A stretch of 64,000 bases of DNA, from positions 6,826,401-6,890,400 of the forward strand of contig OX359194.1 in NCBI GenBank assembly GCA_947172415.1, in the 5' to 3' direction. This stretch comes from Chondrosia reniformis (lineage: Eukaryota; Porifera; Demospongiae; Chondrillida; Chondrillidae). The notes beneath the pieces are model-generated. The model did not search any database and had not been told where the DNA came from. It saw only the letters and a program-made list of their open reading frames with translations. Shown here piece by piece: positions 40,657 through 52,028 of the stretch. Each line of letters opens with the position of its first letter. The stretch's first letter is position 1. The position numbers and the translations under genes are program-made.

Positions 40657-41711
40657 ATACATTAACTAACCCTAATTGCGTAATACTATATATGGCCGAC
40701 CTTGAGTAGGTGTAAGAGTGAAAATGCGGTACTGTATATATTTCTTTAAAAAATAGAACTCTTTGAAAGATTTCTTATACACATGGATATGCACTGTGTA
40801 GTACTTGATTGTTGTTGAAGCAGTATCTATCCACATATATTATATGGATGTCGTAAAAGTGAAATTTTGCCGATCGACGGCCAACGAAACTCCAAAGAAA
40901 AAAAGTTGGACCATACCGAACGCTACCATCCACGACGCTCAGAGGCCGGGATCGGTGGTAACGCTCTGCCGAGTTGAGCTTTGGGTGTCACTTTCGTGAG
41001 AAGAACCAGTTCTTCTCGATATGGCCGACTCATACGAATCCTTAAAGATATCAGATGCCAATCCCACATTACGTGGAACCCCCCCGAAATCCGGATTATT
41101 GGTGAGCACGTCTCTATGGCACCAACCGATTAGGAGACAGCTTCAGAGTCTAAGCGCTACCAACCCCTATGGGAACCGCTACCACCATAGAGATGTGTCC
41201 AGGTAGGCCTACTTTATAAGGTTTTGCGCTTCTATTTAAACAAGAAAATTTCAAAAGGAAACGATTGTGGTTGGCGCAATTCCATACTTAAGAATAGGGT
41301 ATTTGCGAGAAAAATGTAGTCAAATTATATCAAGGTAATTCGGGATGAGTGCATCGTTCCAAGCCATTTTAAAGGTATATCCAGTATTCGTGGTTCATCT
41401 AGAAACTGGGAAAAATGATGGATAGAATCCTGTAAGTGTCTTGATTGGCGGAGGAGACCAACTTTTCTGGTCCCATGTAGAAACGATTTTAACGAGAGGT
41501 GTTCCGATATGAACGTAAACAGGTATAACCAGCCACACTCAATCTCAATTGCAGTAATAGCATAATGGCTACCTGCTTCTATGTAAAGACCTTCTGACAG
41601 CTGCGTTCTGCACTGTCCTTGCGTGTTTTTAGTTGCCCCATTCATGTCAAAACATTTTAACTTGGTATGCCGATAATTTGCATAATAGTATCGCACGATA
41701 ATTTAATGTAC
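40657..41711. repeat. Exon-like unit of composite satellite, copy 2
   Basis: Nearly identical to copy 1, with the same ATG frame at 41021 and minus ORF at 41696-41325; small differences include an extra GAT near 41418. Confidence 0.6.
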
Positions 41712-42049
41712 ATTAGAGTGCTGTAACTCTGTCAAATGGCTAAATATGAAGCTTAAACTTGGTGTCTACATTCACAGACATGTATGAAACATTTCCAAAC
41801 AGTTTTAGAAATTTTGATTTCTACATAAATTTGCCCTATCTCTCCCCATACATTAACTTAATACACAATACAATGTACATTTAGTGCTGTAACTCTGTCA
41901 ACTGGCTAAATATGAAGCTTAAACTTGGTGTCTACATTCACACACATGTATGAAACATTTCCAAACAGTTTTAGAAATTTTGATGGTCCTCCGGAGTGCA
42001 CTCCAACACATCCTATACAGGGAAGGGCAGATATGTAACTAAGACATAC
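41712..42049. repeat. 158-bp satellite end and junction sequence
   Basis: Two repeat copies, then the arms stop in the palindromic GGAGTGCACTCC (41993-42004) and pass into a linker that is identical at 50448-50515. Confidence 0.75.
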
Positions 42050-42450
42050 CCCTATTACCACACCCTCCCTTATATTGCCACACCCTCCCTTATATTGCCA
42101 CACCCTCCCTTATATTGCCACACCTCTCCCTTATATTGCCACACCCTCCCTTATATTGCCACACCCTCCCTTATATCACCACACCCTCCCTTATATTGCC
42201 ACACTCTCCCTTATATCGCCACACCCTCCCTTATATTGCCACACCCTCCCTTATATTGCCACACCTTCCCTTATATTGCCCCACTCTCCCTTATATTGCC
42301 CCACTCTCCCTTATATTGCCACACTCTCCCTTATATTGCCACACCCTCCCTTATATTGCCCCACTCTCCCTTATATTGCCACACCCTCCCTTATATTGCC
42401 ACACCTCTCCCTTATATTGCCACACCCTCCCTTATATTGCCACACCCTCC
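42050..42450. repeat. 20-bp minisatellite, copy A
   Basis: About 20 copies of CCCTCCCTTATATTGCCACA with CTCTCC and CCCCAC variants. Long ORFs in it (LPYIATPSL repeats) are artefacts of the period. Confidence 0.95.
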
Positions 42451-42974
42451 CAGGAACCCTTCCAGTGTTCTTGGGAGTGCAGCAGTAGTCTTGACCATCT
42501 CTGCAGCCCCTTCCTGCCTGTCTCTATATACCCTCAGTTCTGAATTAGTTGTATTAACATCTGCAGTTTTGTAGGTCAGCCTCCTATAACCCTGCTTCAC
42601 CTTTCTCCATGCAATCTAAGAGCATAGCCTCCATGCAGGTCTATTATTGTTATATAGCCTTTTATATGTCCATGCAGGTGCAAGTTACAAAAGTGTATAT
42701 ATGTATGCAAGTTATATACAAAATGGTCACCCATGCAGTAGCCATGCAGACAGTCAAACTTCATGTATTGTAATAAAAATTCTGTGAATACATTTGGATT
42801 TCCCACCTAAGAAAGGCAATCGCGCTTTCGTACGGTATAATTTCGATAATCGAATAATTCGGTTAAACAATTATTTTTAATCGGTCCCAAAGTGTTATTC
42901 TATTAAGCGGGCGACCTGTATCAAGTTTCCACATAAGGTCTAGGACATTGTCTTGTAAAACCTCAAGGAGGATA
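42451..42974. other. Spacer upstream of Fringe A
   Basis: 42451-42600 carries the CTGCAGCCCCTTCCTGCCTG block shared with 37790. From about 42682 on it matches 52590 onward (Fringe duplication). TATCAAGTTTCCACATAAGG and neighbours form a conserved putative promoter/5'UTR before the ATG. Confidence 0.5.
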
Positions 42975-45900
42975 ATGTGGCGTTTAATGAAGAGTACTGT
43001 ACGACCTGTCTTTATAGTCACAGCGTTTGTTTTTGTCGTCCTAGTCTTGGGTAAGTGTCGGCAACTTCAATAACACTGTAAATTGCCATGTGACTTACCA
43101 TAGCTAAATCATTGTACTTGAGAACTAAAATATTACATCTCTGCATGCACTTTATTATAACTACAGCTATCTCAGTGACACTTAGTCACGACGAACGTTT
43201 AAGGAGAAAGAGTGAAGGGACATTTGTTTCAAGGGAGCTAAACTCCGTCATTTCCCAACTAAAAAATGCAAATAAATCAGGAGGAGAAACTCAAAAAGAT
43301 AAGGGAGAGATGAGCCTGAAGGTGTTCCAGCAAGCTAGCGACATGATAGCGTCTTCATCCGAGAATGCTAAAGTTGGTGTTCTTTTTACTATTCGAACGT
43401 TGGGTAAATATCATAAAGAGAGAATGCCAATTCTTTTGGACACATGGGTCAAGAAAACGAACCCCTCGCAGGTGAAATGTTCTTAGAAAAGCTATACAAG
43501 TGCCATATAGTAATTAAATTAACACTAATCTGGTTTGGGCATATAGGCAACCATTTGTGTTCTAAATACATGTATGCACCCAAACTTATTATAGAGGTCA
43601 TGATTCGTTCAATTGACATGCATACTAATGTATAAATATCAGTTGTTTGCATTGGCATGTGTAAATGTGTACCAAATCTATCGTTTTTACAGGTACGTGT
43701 GTTTACTGAAAATCCTAATGATAAAGGTTTAGCTGAATCACTTCGTGCTAGAGGAATCAAAATGTACTCTACAGCTCACTGTCAGGCACCTTATGTTAGG
43801 TGAATATATTACCACAAGACATGACAAGTATATGTATTGTATACTTGAAAATATATATGAAATGTAGTTTTGCCCTATCAGTCTAAATATATAGAAAGTA
43901 AAGCCACATGTGTATGGTATGTCATTGAGTTACAGATATAATCAATAGTTTCTTTTCAATCTACATTGCTACCTACAGGAAGATCCCTTAACTAGCCTTT
44001 AACACCCTCACCTTCACCCTCAACCTCATCATCCTTCATCCTCAACCTCATCATCCTTCATCCTCACCATCCTTCACCATCATAATCAGGCCCCATGCTC
44101 TGTCTATAACGGTGGCACTGGAATCAGGTATTATATACCTTACTAAACCTACTAATTTGTTCCTATGCATGCATAGGAGGCTAGAGGCACAGTTATGCTG
44201 TAAGAGTGGTGCTGAACACAAACTCTACACATCAGAGGAGACAAAGCACTTCAGATGGTTTTGCCATGTTGACGATGACATGTACATCAATACTAAAATG
44301 CTGTACAAGGAGTTGTCACCTTATGCTCCGTTGAGTCAGAAGATATACTACGGAAGGAAAGCTGGACAGCATGTTAGTTACAAACAATCACCATCACTCA
44401 GTATTTAAACCCAATCTCTGTACATATGTATGTTTAATAATCCTCAGAAGGGTGGAATGTTGTATTGCATGATTGCAAGTGAAATAAAGTGTCTTTAAAA
44501 ATCCTAATAAATTATCGTAGAACGGCATGTATAATGCATTACACAATTAAGGGTCTATGTTACACAATCTAGTCTGCTTGTATTTCACTGCAGCTTCCAA
44601 AGACCTCAACCTTGTTTGAAAAAGTAAGATGACTTGTAAAAAAGACATTCATCCTAACTACTTTGCAGTTCTGTACTATTTGAAGACCTTGAAGAACTTG
44701 TAATGCATATGTCATCTCCATTTTACCATTGTGTAGGGAAATGTTGCACTGAACAGTACATTTAAATTGATGTATGGAGGGTTTTACTGTCTAAGTAGGA
44801 AATTAGTTGAAGAGACAAAACCTTACTTTGGGTGAGCTTAGGATTAGTGCACTGTAGACACTTTTGCATGACTGTCTGTACATATCCGTCTATACAAGTC
44901 CGTCTGTACAAGTCCATCTGTACAAGTCCATCTGTACAAGTCCGTCTGTACAAGTCCGTCTGTACAAGTCCGTCTGTACAAGTCCGTCTGTACAAGTCCA
45001 TCTGTACAAGTCCATCTGTACATGTCCGTCTGTACATGTCCGTCTGTACAAGTCCGTCTGTACAAGTCCATCTGTACATGTCCGTCTGTACATGTCCGTC
45101 TGTACATGTCCGTCTGTCTGTCTAAACAATACTCTCTGTATATACTGTACAGGGGCAGTCTTGTCTGTCTAACCAATACTCTCTGTATCATAAAGTACGG
45201 TAGTACTCTATAAGTAGGGATGACCGAAAAAAAACATGGCCGCCCTATTCAATGTATTATCAATTAACACCTAATAAATCAACAGCGATAGTTTTTTTGC
45301 TTGTATATACTGTACAGGGGCAGTCTTGCTTACATGAGGACTTGTAAGGATGGTGGTCATCATGACGATACCTTACTAGGAGCTGTCATAAGTAAGACCA
45401 TGTAGACTACATGTAGTATTATGGTTTATGGTTTATATTATAGAAGCAGCATAGGCTCTTATAGTATTAATAAGAGCAGGGTGGGCTCTTATATATGTAT
45501 ATTTTGGTGGGCTCTTGTAGTGCACTATATCAGATCATCATTATTAATATAAGTCTTCCACATGCTTTATGTCAACCTTTAGAAGCCAACTAATATGTTA
45601 TGTTCAATGGACAATTCAATGTTGTATGGTTACAATGGCTTAATAGCTGTTATATATCTCTATTTTCAATGCTATTTAAAAGCTTTTACTAACTAGATGA
45701 TTGCATTTAGAATTTGACCTGATGAAGATTGTTTTAATTAGGTGTACTCCTAATTTTGAAATAGATGCCATGATTGGGAAGTTGCTAATTTTTGTTTGTT
45801 GGAGCATCTATATAAATCTTTCACTACTTGCTAGAATGGTTTAGTGCACTGTATATACCCATTTGCATATGCATGTCTGTCTTTAGCAATATATTATAAA

Positions 45901-46684
45901 GTATTGGTAAAGATCCTTGAAGTAAAGTTGCTGAGATTTTCTGAATTTTCTGAACTATCCAGCCTTTCTTGTACGAGATGCCAAAATGGTATTCAGCAGT
46001 CGAGTGCATCACCATGTTTACCGAGATCCTCTTAATGCAATCCCTTTGGCTGAGCTGAAATATTTGGTAATTCCTATTTATATATTATACTGTATATATA
46101 CGGCACCCTTCCTTACACATATGTAGCAGGCTAAGGGTGCTATATATCTATTACATGAATGATCTAATACACCATTTCCTACATGCTATGCCTAATAAAT
46201 TAAAGGCCTATAGGAAACTAAACCTGGTGAGAGCTTTAGATGAGGATACAGGAGTTCTGGGCCATCTTTGAATATATACCACCCTTCATCAGTGACCCTG
46301 GGAATCTTTCTTCAGAATCTTTCAGTCTTCGTTATACGTATGTATATAATATGTTGACACTGATTGCATGTAAAATCTGCTGTCTACATATATTTACAGT
46401 CACATTGTTAATGAATTAATGTAACTTTTTCAGTTGTAATTAACATTTTTCTTTGTTTTTAACAGGCTTAAACAAACATATGCAAATAAATATTCCTTAA
46501 TCATGTTTGTCTTCTATTACGTTTCTAGGTAACTATATCATATGGACATGGAAGGGCACGCAACTTTCAGGGTGCGCCTAATGTTGTTAACATCACAAAT
46601 GCTAGATTTGACATCAAAGAAGATCCCACAAGATTTAAATCATTTCACTGTTTCTTGAACCCTGAAGATGCAGTTTGTCATTAG
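42975..46684 (+). CDS. fng: Fringe-like beta-1,3-N-acetylglucosaminyltransferase A (9 exons, 380 aa)
   Basis: GT31-family Golgi enzyme; Fringe proteins extend O-fucose on EGF repeats of Notch. Exons: 42975-43050, 43167-43471, 43693-43799, 44177-44372, 44594-44623, 44737-44831, 45318-45391, 45963-46066, 46529-46684; phases agree throughout (1143 nt). MWRLMKST then a hydrophobic stretch (VFIVTAFVFVVLVLG) forms a type II signal anchor. Next come the stem, FTIRTLGKYHKERMPILLDTW, the metal-binding DDD in FCHVDDDMYIN (about 195-197), YGGFYCLSRKLV, GGHHDDTLLGAVI (equivalent of the PDDCTIGYI catalytic region), then VTISYGHGRARN and SFHCFLNPEDAVCH at the C-terminus, typical of Fringe. AATAAA at 46754. 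Confidence 0.9.
44876..45175. repeat. 14-bp minisatellite in Fringe A intron 6
   Basis: About 17 copies of TCTGTACAAGTCCG/TCCA/ATGTCCG variants, followed by one copy (about 45136-45175) of the 46-bp acceptor-derived repeat that is expanded in Fringe B. Overlapping ORFs on both strands are artefacts. Confidence 0.9.
46155..46320 (+). repeat. R1 repeat copy in last Fringe A intron
   Basis: ATACACCATTTCCTACATGC to CCACCCTTCATCAGTGACCC. Same family as in the SPEF2 introns; duplicated at 56110-56275. Confidence 0.6.
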
Positions 46685-46779
46685 CAGAATTATGACAAAA
46701 CTATCATAATAGTCATTATTCAAGAATTCAACTCTCAAAAATTGTATATGTTTAATAAATGGTTGTAACTATGTACGTA

Positions 46780-47955
46780 TATGTACTACATATACAGACA
46801 TCAAAATTTCTAAAATTCTTTTGGAAATGTGTCGTACATGTCGGTGAATGCAGACACTAAGTTTAAACTTCATATTAACCCATTTGACAGAGTTACGGCA
46901 CTAAATGTACTGTAATACTGTGTATTGTGTATATATTGTGCGATACTATCGTACAAAAATAGGAATACCTCAAGTTAAAGCATTTTTCTTGCATGTGGCC
47001 GACTAGAGACAGTCCAGAATACAGCTTTCTGAAGATATAGCTATATAGAAGAGGCAGCCATTATCCTTTTACAGCTTGAGATTGAATGTGGCTGGTTATA
47101 GTATTAAACGTTGAAATCAGAACACCTATCGCTAAAATTGTTTCTACATGGGACCAGAAAAGCTGCTCTCCCAGGCCTATGAAGAAACATACAGGATTTT
47201 ATCCATTATTCCCAGTTTCGAGATGGACCACAAATGCTGAGTATACTTGCAAAATTGCTTGAAGCAATACGCTGATCTGTAAGTAACTTGAAATAAATTG
47301 ACTATATTTTTCTCACAAATACCCTATTCTTAAGTATGGAAAAGTGCCAACCACAATTGTTTTCTTTTTAAATTTTGTTATTTAAATAGAAACACAAAAC
47401 CTTATACATATATGTTAAAATTTCTAAAACTGTTGGAAATGTTTCATACATGTCTGTGAATGTAGACACCAAGTTTAAGCTTCATATTTACCCATTTGAC
47501 AAAGTTACTGCACTAAATGTACATTGTATAAGTTAATGTATGGGAAGAGATAGGGCAAATATGAGTTAAGTCAAACTTTCCAAAACTCATTGATCCTGTT
47601 TAATAGATGTCTGTGAATGTTGACACCAAGTCAGAGCTTCATATCTCTCCATTTGATAGAGTTACGGAACTAAATATACAAAAATCCTAGTATACAAACT
47701 TAATGCATGAGGAGAGATAGGGCAAATTTATGTAGAAATCAAAATTTCCAAAACGTATTGATCATGGATTGATAGATGTTTATGTAGAAATATCTATCAC
47801 CATAAAAGTTGGTATGCTTGTAGCTAATGTACATTTAGAAATTTTGATTGCCCCAGCAACAGAGTGTATTATATGAATTAACGTATGTATGGTGGGAGGC
47901 AGGGCAATTCACATCAAGGTAAATTATATTCCACAACTGATGTATCCTACCAAAA
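46780..47955 (-). repeat. Old, inverted copy of the composite satellite unit
   Basis: Reverse-orientation, diverged: 158-bp-type segments (46800-46915, 47415-47760) around a decayed exon-like core (46935-47350, ORF broken by stops). Present only in Fringe copy A, absent between 56715 and 56720 of copy B. Confidence 0.75.
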
Positions 47956-48157
47956 ACTCAGTAAACACCGATAAACTTGTGTAATCCCGCAAAATGCAAG
48001 AAATGCCTAAGGGCAGAGTATATAACTATTACTTAATGTACATTTATATGGTGCTGCAGATTAATTTATCCTCCACTTTGTTGGGAATTTGTTCAACTCA
48101 TTTCTTTATAGCTGTTATACGTGCATGCATGAAATAAAAATAAAAAAGTTCATAATT

Positions 48158-49131
48158 TCAAATTAACTGTTTTAACTCCAATACAAGCTTTTCGGCTTTC
48201 TCATAACTCCATCCAAGGCCTTTCAATGGACCCTTAGCTATGGCTGTGTATCGTGATAAGCACAGAATCCCCAAAGATGCAATATCATGATCAGATGGTT
48301 TAAGCTTCCTTTCAACTTCATCTCTCCCATGCAGCGTCTCCATCAGCTGATAAAGTACCATACAATCTCCTTCAATGCAGTTTGCTATAGGGCTTCTTTG
48401 AACACCCTCTCTGTTGATATCAGAACTGCTTGCCTGGTGTAGTACCTTCTCTTGTTTGGTGTACCAGTAGCACAGATCACCACAATACATTAGACTGAGC
48501 ATATGGGTATCACTAAACACACCTGGGGGAGGGGTGGGGAGGAGAATGCAATCTTGCTACTGCAAGTCAACAAACCAAGTCAAATTACCTATAAAATTGA
48601 AATGATTAACTTGATAATGGTTCATCATAAGTTTCTTGAACGTCTAAAGAGGCAGTTTGCCATCCTTAGTATCTAGACACGCAAAAGACTAAAGATGAAC
48701 CATCTCAAAGGTAAGTTTGGCGCAGTTAAAAGAAATCCTGTCATCTAACTTGATAATCTTTGAGATGGTTCATCATACGTAAGTTTCTCAAGCGTCTAAA
48801 GAGGCAGGTTGCCATCCTTAGTATCTAGACACGCAAAAGACTAAAGATGAACCATCTCAAAGATAAGTTTGGCGCAGTTAAAAGAAATCCTGTCATCTAA
48901 CTTGATAACGTATATAAATATTACAGAGGAGGAAACTAGCCAGTATCAGTGAAGGATACCACCAAAATTTAAGTCCGTTTTTATAAATCTTCATCATACA
49001 AAATACAAATGACCACAGGTATTTGATGTACATATATAATATGGGTTCATCTATAAGTTTTCCCTCACTTGCAATTAACTTAAAAGAATTAATTACCTTC
49101 TCTTAGCAGTTGCGCAACTTGTCCCTGATCA
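48158..49131 (-). pseudogene. RIMOC1 3' remnant (last exon plus part of exon 7)
   Basis: Last exon 48522-48158 is protein-identical to the intact copy (GVFSDTHMLSLMYCGDLCYW ...). Upstream, exon 7 (from 49097) is cut near 49131, where sequence switches from GTCCCTGATCACT into the satellite (CATTTCCAAACAG). The first six exons and promoter are missing, so it is a truncated copy. Confidence 0.85.
48595..48910. repeat. Tandem pair of foldback repeats in RIMOC1 intron 7 (remnant)
   Basis: Two units of about 150 bp, each with GATGGTTCATCAT at one end and ATGATGAACCATC-like complement (AGATGAACCATCTCAAAG) further on. Duplicated at 57370-57680. Confidence 0.7.
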
Positions 49132-49346
49132 CTCATTTCCAAACAGTTTTAGAAATTTTGATTTCTACATAAATTTGCCCTATCTCTCCCCATACATTAA
49201 CTTAATACACAATACAATGTACATTTAGTGCTGTAACTCTGTCAAATGGCTAAATATGAAGCTTCAACTTGGTGTTTGCATTCACAGACATGTATGAAAC
49301 ATTTCCAAACAGTTTTAGAAATTTTGATTTCTACATAAATTTGCCT
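49132..49346. repeat. 158-bp satellite, segment next to RIMOC1 remnant
   Basis: About 1.4 units, continuing directly from the broken RIMOC1 exon. Confidence 0.85.
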
Positions 49347-50343
49347 TATCTCTCATCATACATTAACTAACCCTAATTGCGTAATACTATATATGGCCGA
49401 CCTTGAGTAGGTGTAAGAGTGAAAATGCGGTACTGTATATATTTCTTAAAAAAATAGAACTCTTTGAAAGATTTCTTATACACATGGATATGCACTGTGT
49501 AGTACTTGATTGTTGTTGAAGCAGTATCTATCCACATATATTATATGGATGTCGTTAAAGTGAAATTTTGCCGATCGACGGCCAACGAAACTCCAAAGAA
49601 AAAAAGTTGGACCATACCGAACGCTACCATCCACGACGCTCAGAGGCCGGGATCGGTGGTAACGCTCTGCCGAGTTGAGCTTTGGGTGTCACTTGCGTGA
49701 GAAGAACCAGTTCTTCTCGATATGGCCGACTCATACGAATCCTTAAAGATATCAGATGCCAATCCCACATTACGTGGAACCCCCCCGAAATCCGGATTAT
49801 TGGTGAGCACGTCTCTATGGCACCAACCGATTAGGAGACAGCTTCAGAGTCTAAGCGCTACCAACCCCTATGGGAACCGCTACCACCATAGAGATGTGTC
49901 CAGGTAGGCCTACTTTATAAGGTTTTGCGCTTCTATTTAAACAAGAAAATTTCAAAAGGAAACGATTGTGGTTGGCGCAATTCCATACTTAAGAATAGGG
50001 TATTTGCGAGAAAAATGGATAGAATCCTGTAAGTGTCTTGATTGGCGGAGGAGACCAACTTTTCTGGTCCCATGTAGAAACGATTTTAGCGAGAGGTGTT
50101 CCGAAATGAACGTAAACAGGTATAACCAGCCACACTCAATCTCAATTACAGTAATAGCATAATGGCTACCTGCTTCTATGTAAAGACCTTCTGACAGCTG
50201 CGTTCTGCACTGTCCTTGCGTGTTTTTAGTTACCCCATTCATGTCAAAACATTTTAACTTGGTATGCCGATAATTTGCATAATAGTATCGCACGATATAT
50301 ATGCTACACCATTTAAGATCATAGAGTAGAAATTTAATGTACA
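49347..50343. repeat. Exon-like unit of composite satellite, copy 3
   Basis: Third near-identical copy (ATG frame at 49722; minus ORF 50344-49952), lacking about 80 bp present in the other two (GTAGTCAAATTATATC... near 39300). Confidence 0.6.
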
Positions 50344-50515
50344 TTAGAGTGCTGTAACTCTGTCAAATGGCTAAATATGAAGCTTCAACTTGGTGTCTAC
50401 ATTCACAGACATGTATGAAACATTTCCAAACAGTTTTAGAAATTTTGATGGTCCTCCGGAGTGCACTCCAACACATCCTATACAGGGAAGGGCAGATATG
50501 TAACTAAGACATACC
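50344..50515. repeat. 158-bp satellite fragment and GGAGTGCACTCC junction
   Basis: Same ending as 41983-42049, so unit plus linker plus 20-bp array moved as one block. Confidence 0.75.
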
Positions 50516-50936
50516 CCTATTGCCACACCCTCCCTTATATTGCCACACCCTCCCTTATATTGCCACACCCTCCCTTATATTGCCACACCCTCCCTTATAT
50601 TGCCACACCCTCCCTTATATTGCCACACCTCTCCCTTATATTGCTACACCCTCCCTTATATTGCCACACCCTCCCTTATATTGCCCCACTCTCCCTTATA
50701 TTGTCACACCTCTCCCTTATATTGTCACACCTCTCCCTTATATTGCCACACCCTCCCTTATATTGCCACACCTCCCTTATATCGCCACACCTCCCTTATA
50801 TCGCCACACCCTCCCCTATATTGCCACACCCTCCCCTATATTGCCACACCTACCCTTATATCGCCACACCCTCCCCTATATTGCCACACCCTCCCCTATA
50901 TTGCCACACCTACCCTTATATTGCCACACCTTCCCT
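50516..50936. repeat. 20-bp minisatellite, copy B
   Basis: About 21 copies with CCCTCCCCTATATTGCCACA and CCTACCCTTATATTGCCACA variants towards the 3' end. Directly abuts the RhoGEF exon donor at 50951. Confidence 0.95.
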
Positions 50937-50950
50937 AGGACCCCACCCAC

Positions 50951-51638
50951 CTTAAGTAGCAGTATGTATCTGCGTATTCTCTGTACAGGAGTGATGAGGT
51001 AGGAAGTGAGTGTTAGACCTGGAGTGACTTTGGGGCTGGCCAGACACTGTTGGATGAGAGAGTCAAACTCCTTCTTACGTTTCATTTTCTGAAGGACAAT
51101 CTGGAACGGGAATAGGAATGGGAATAGGAATGGGAATTAAAATGGGTTTCATTAGAGATGTTTAATTTATTATATGAGTAGTAACACAATGTTAGCAAGG
51201 CTCTTCAGTCTTGGAAGTATTATCTTTGAGTTGTTTATCCATTAGGATACACTTGATACATTTAGAGATACTGAACATTCAGTGAAACACAATGACATCT
51301 TTAGACATATAAAAAAAGTCTTATAAGTCATACTAACCATGTCTATAGGAAAATGGTGCATTAGATTATTCTTGTATACAGTAACCATTAGCAAATTATA
51401 CGTACGTAACCAATAGCAACCCATTTGTTCTGCAGAGTCGTAATTGTTACAGTAAACTGCATATATACTCTTGTGTTGGTGGTCAAACTGAAGTAACAGA
51501 CACAATATATTACTATATATTTATAAGAGCCCACGGGCTACAATCTTAATGAATATATCTCCAATGCACTCCTCATCACTCCAACTGGACAGCCTCTGAT
51601 GGAGAGATGAGAGCACCTCGAGGTTGAAGGAGAGGATC
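50951..51638 (-). pseudogene. Orphan RhoGEF (DBL-homology domain) exons
   Basis: Three stretches match the DH domain of Rho guanine nucleotide exchange factors. Exon 51638-51542: LEVLSSLHQRLSSW and CIGDIFIKI. A probable exon 51487-51421: SIYAVYCNNYDSAEQM. Exon 51100-50951: KKEFDSLIQQC and LTLTSYLITPVQRIRRY, the DH helix-8 signature. Splice consensus flanks the first and third; the phase between the second and third does not agree with the donor I see. No upstream exons, PH domain or downstream exons are in the window, because the 20-bp array follows directly. Likely a fragment of a gene broken by rearrangement. Confidence 0.72.
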
Positions 51639-52028
51639 CTGGGAAAAGGAAATAGTTACAGAGCAACTATTAGCAGGTTGGTATTAAAATCATGTGCCTA
51701 AATTGTCATGTGCCTAAATTGTCATGTGCCTAAATTACAGAGCAACTGAGCAACTGAGTATGTAAGTATGTACATACCAGATATCGGGATATGAATGCAA
51801 GAGTAAAAGATTGGGAATTATAACATATACCATTTCACATTCAATTCAAAAACATCGAAAATGTGATCTTATAATTTAATTTAATATGTGACCTTATAAT
51901 TTAATTCATAGGTTGCTAAAGATATTCATGAATATGTGCTACCTAAAGTTGTCCAAAAGTTGTTATACTTTCAGCTATCCTACTATATAATATGTACTAC
52001 AGTATATAGTAGTCTACTAATCTAAATA
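51639..52028. other. Non-coding spacer
   Basis: AT-rich, with a short triple repeat (CATGTGCCTAAATTG at about 51690-51730). No exon seen. Confidence 0.45.

Larger units (their letters stand above)
42682..49131. repeat. Fringe-RIMOC1 segmental duplication, copy A
   Basis: Homologous to 52590-57894. Copy A carries about 1.2 kb extra (46755-47955). Its right edge cuts RIMOC1 exon 7 at the satellite. Confidence 0.85.

Noticed and set aside
42050..42574. Long ORFs with LPYIATPSL repeats (also at 50461-51002)
   Set aside because: All three frames stay open because the 20-bp unit lacks stops; no start context, splice sites or composition of a gene.
43449..43760. Antisense ORF over Fringe exon 3 (also 53366-53677)
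   Set aside because: Overlaps conserved exons and splice sites of Fringe; no independent support.
44762..45213. Overlapping ORFs of VQTDLYRRTCTDG-type on both strands
   Set aside because: Product of the 14-bp minisatellite in Fringe A intron 6.
45844..46035. 63-codon ORF pair around Fringe exon 8
   Set aside because: The true frame, fixed by phase from exons 7 and 9, is FLVRDAKMVFSSRVHHH; the listed frames are shadows.
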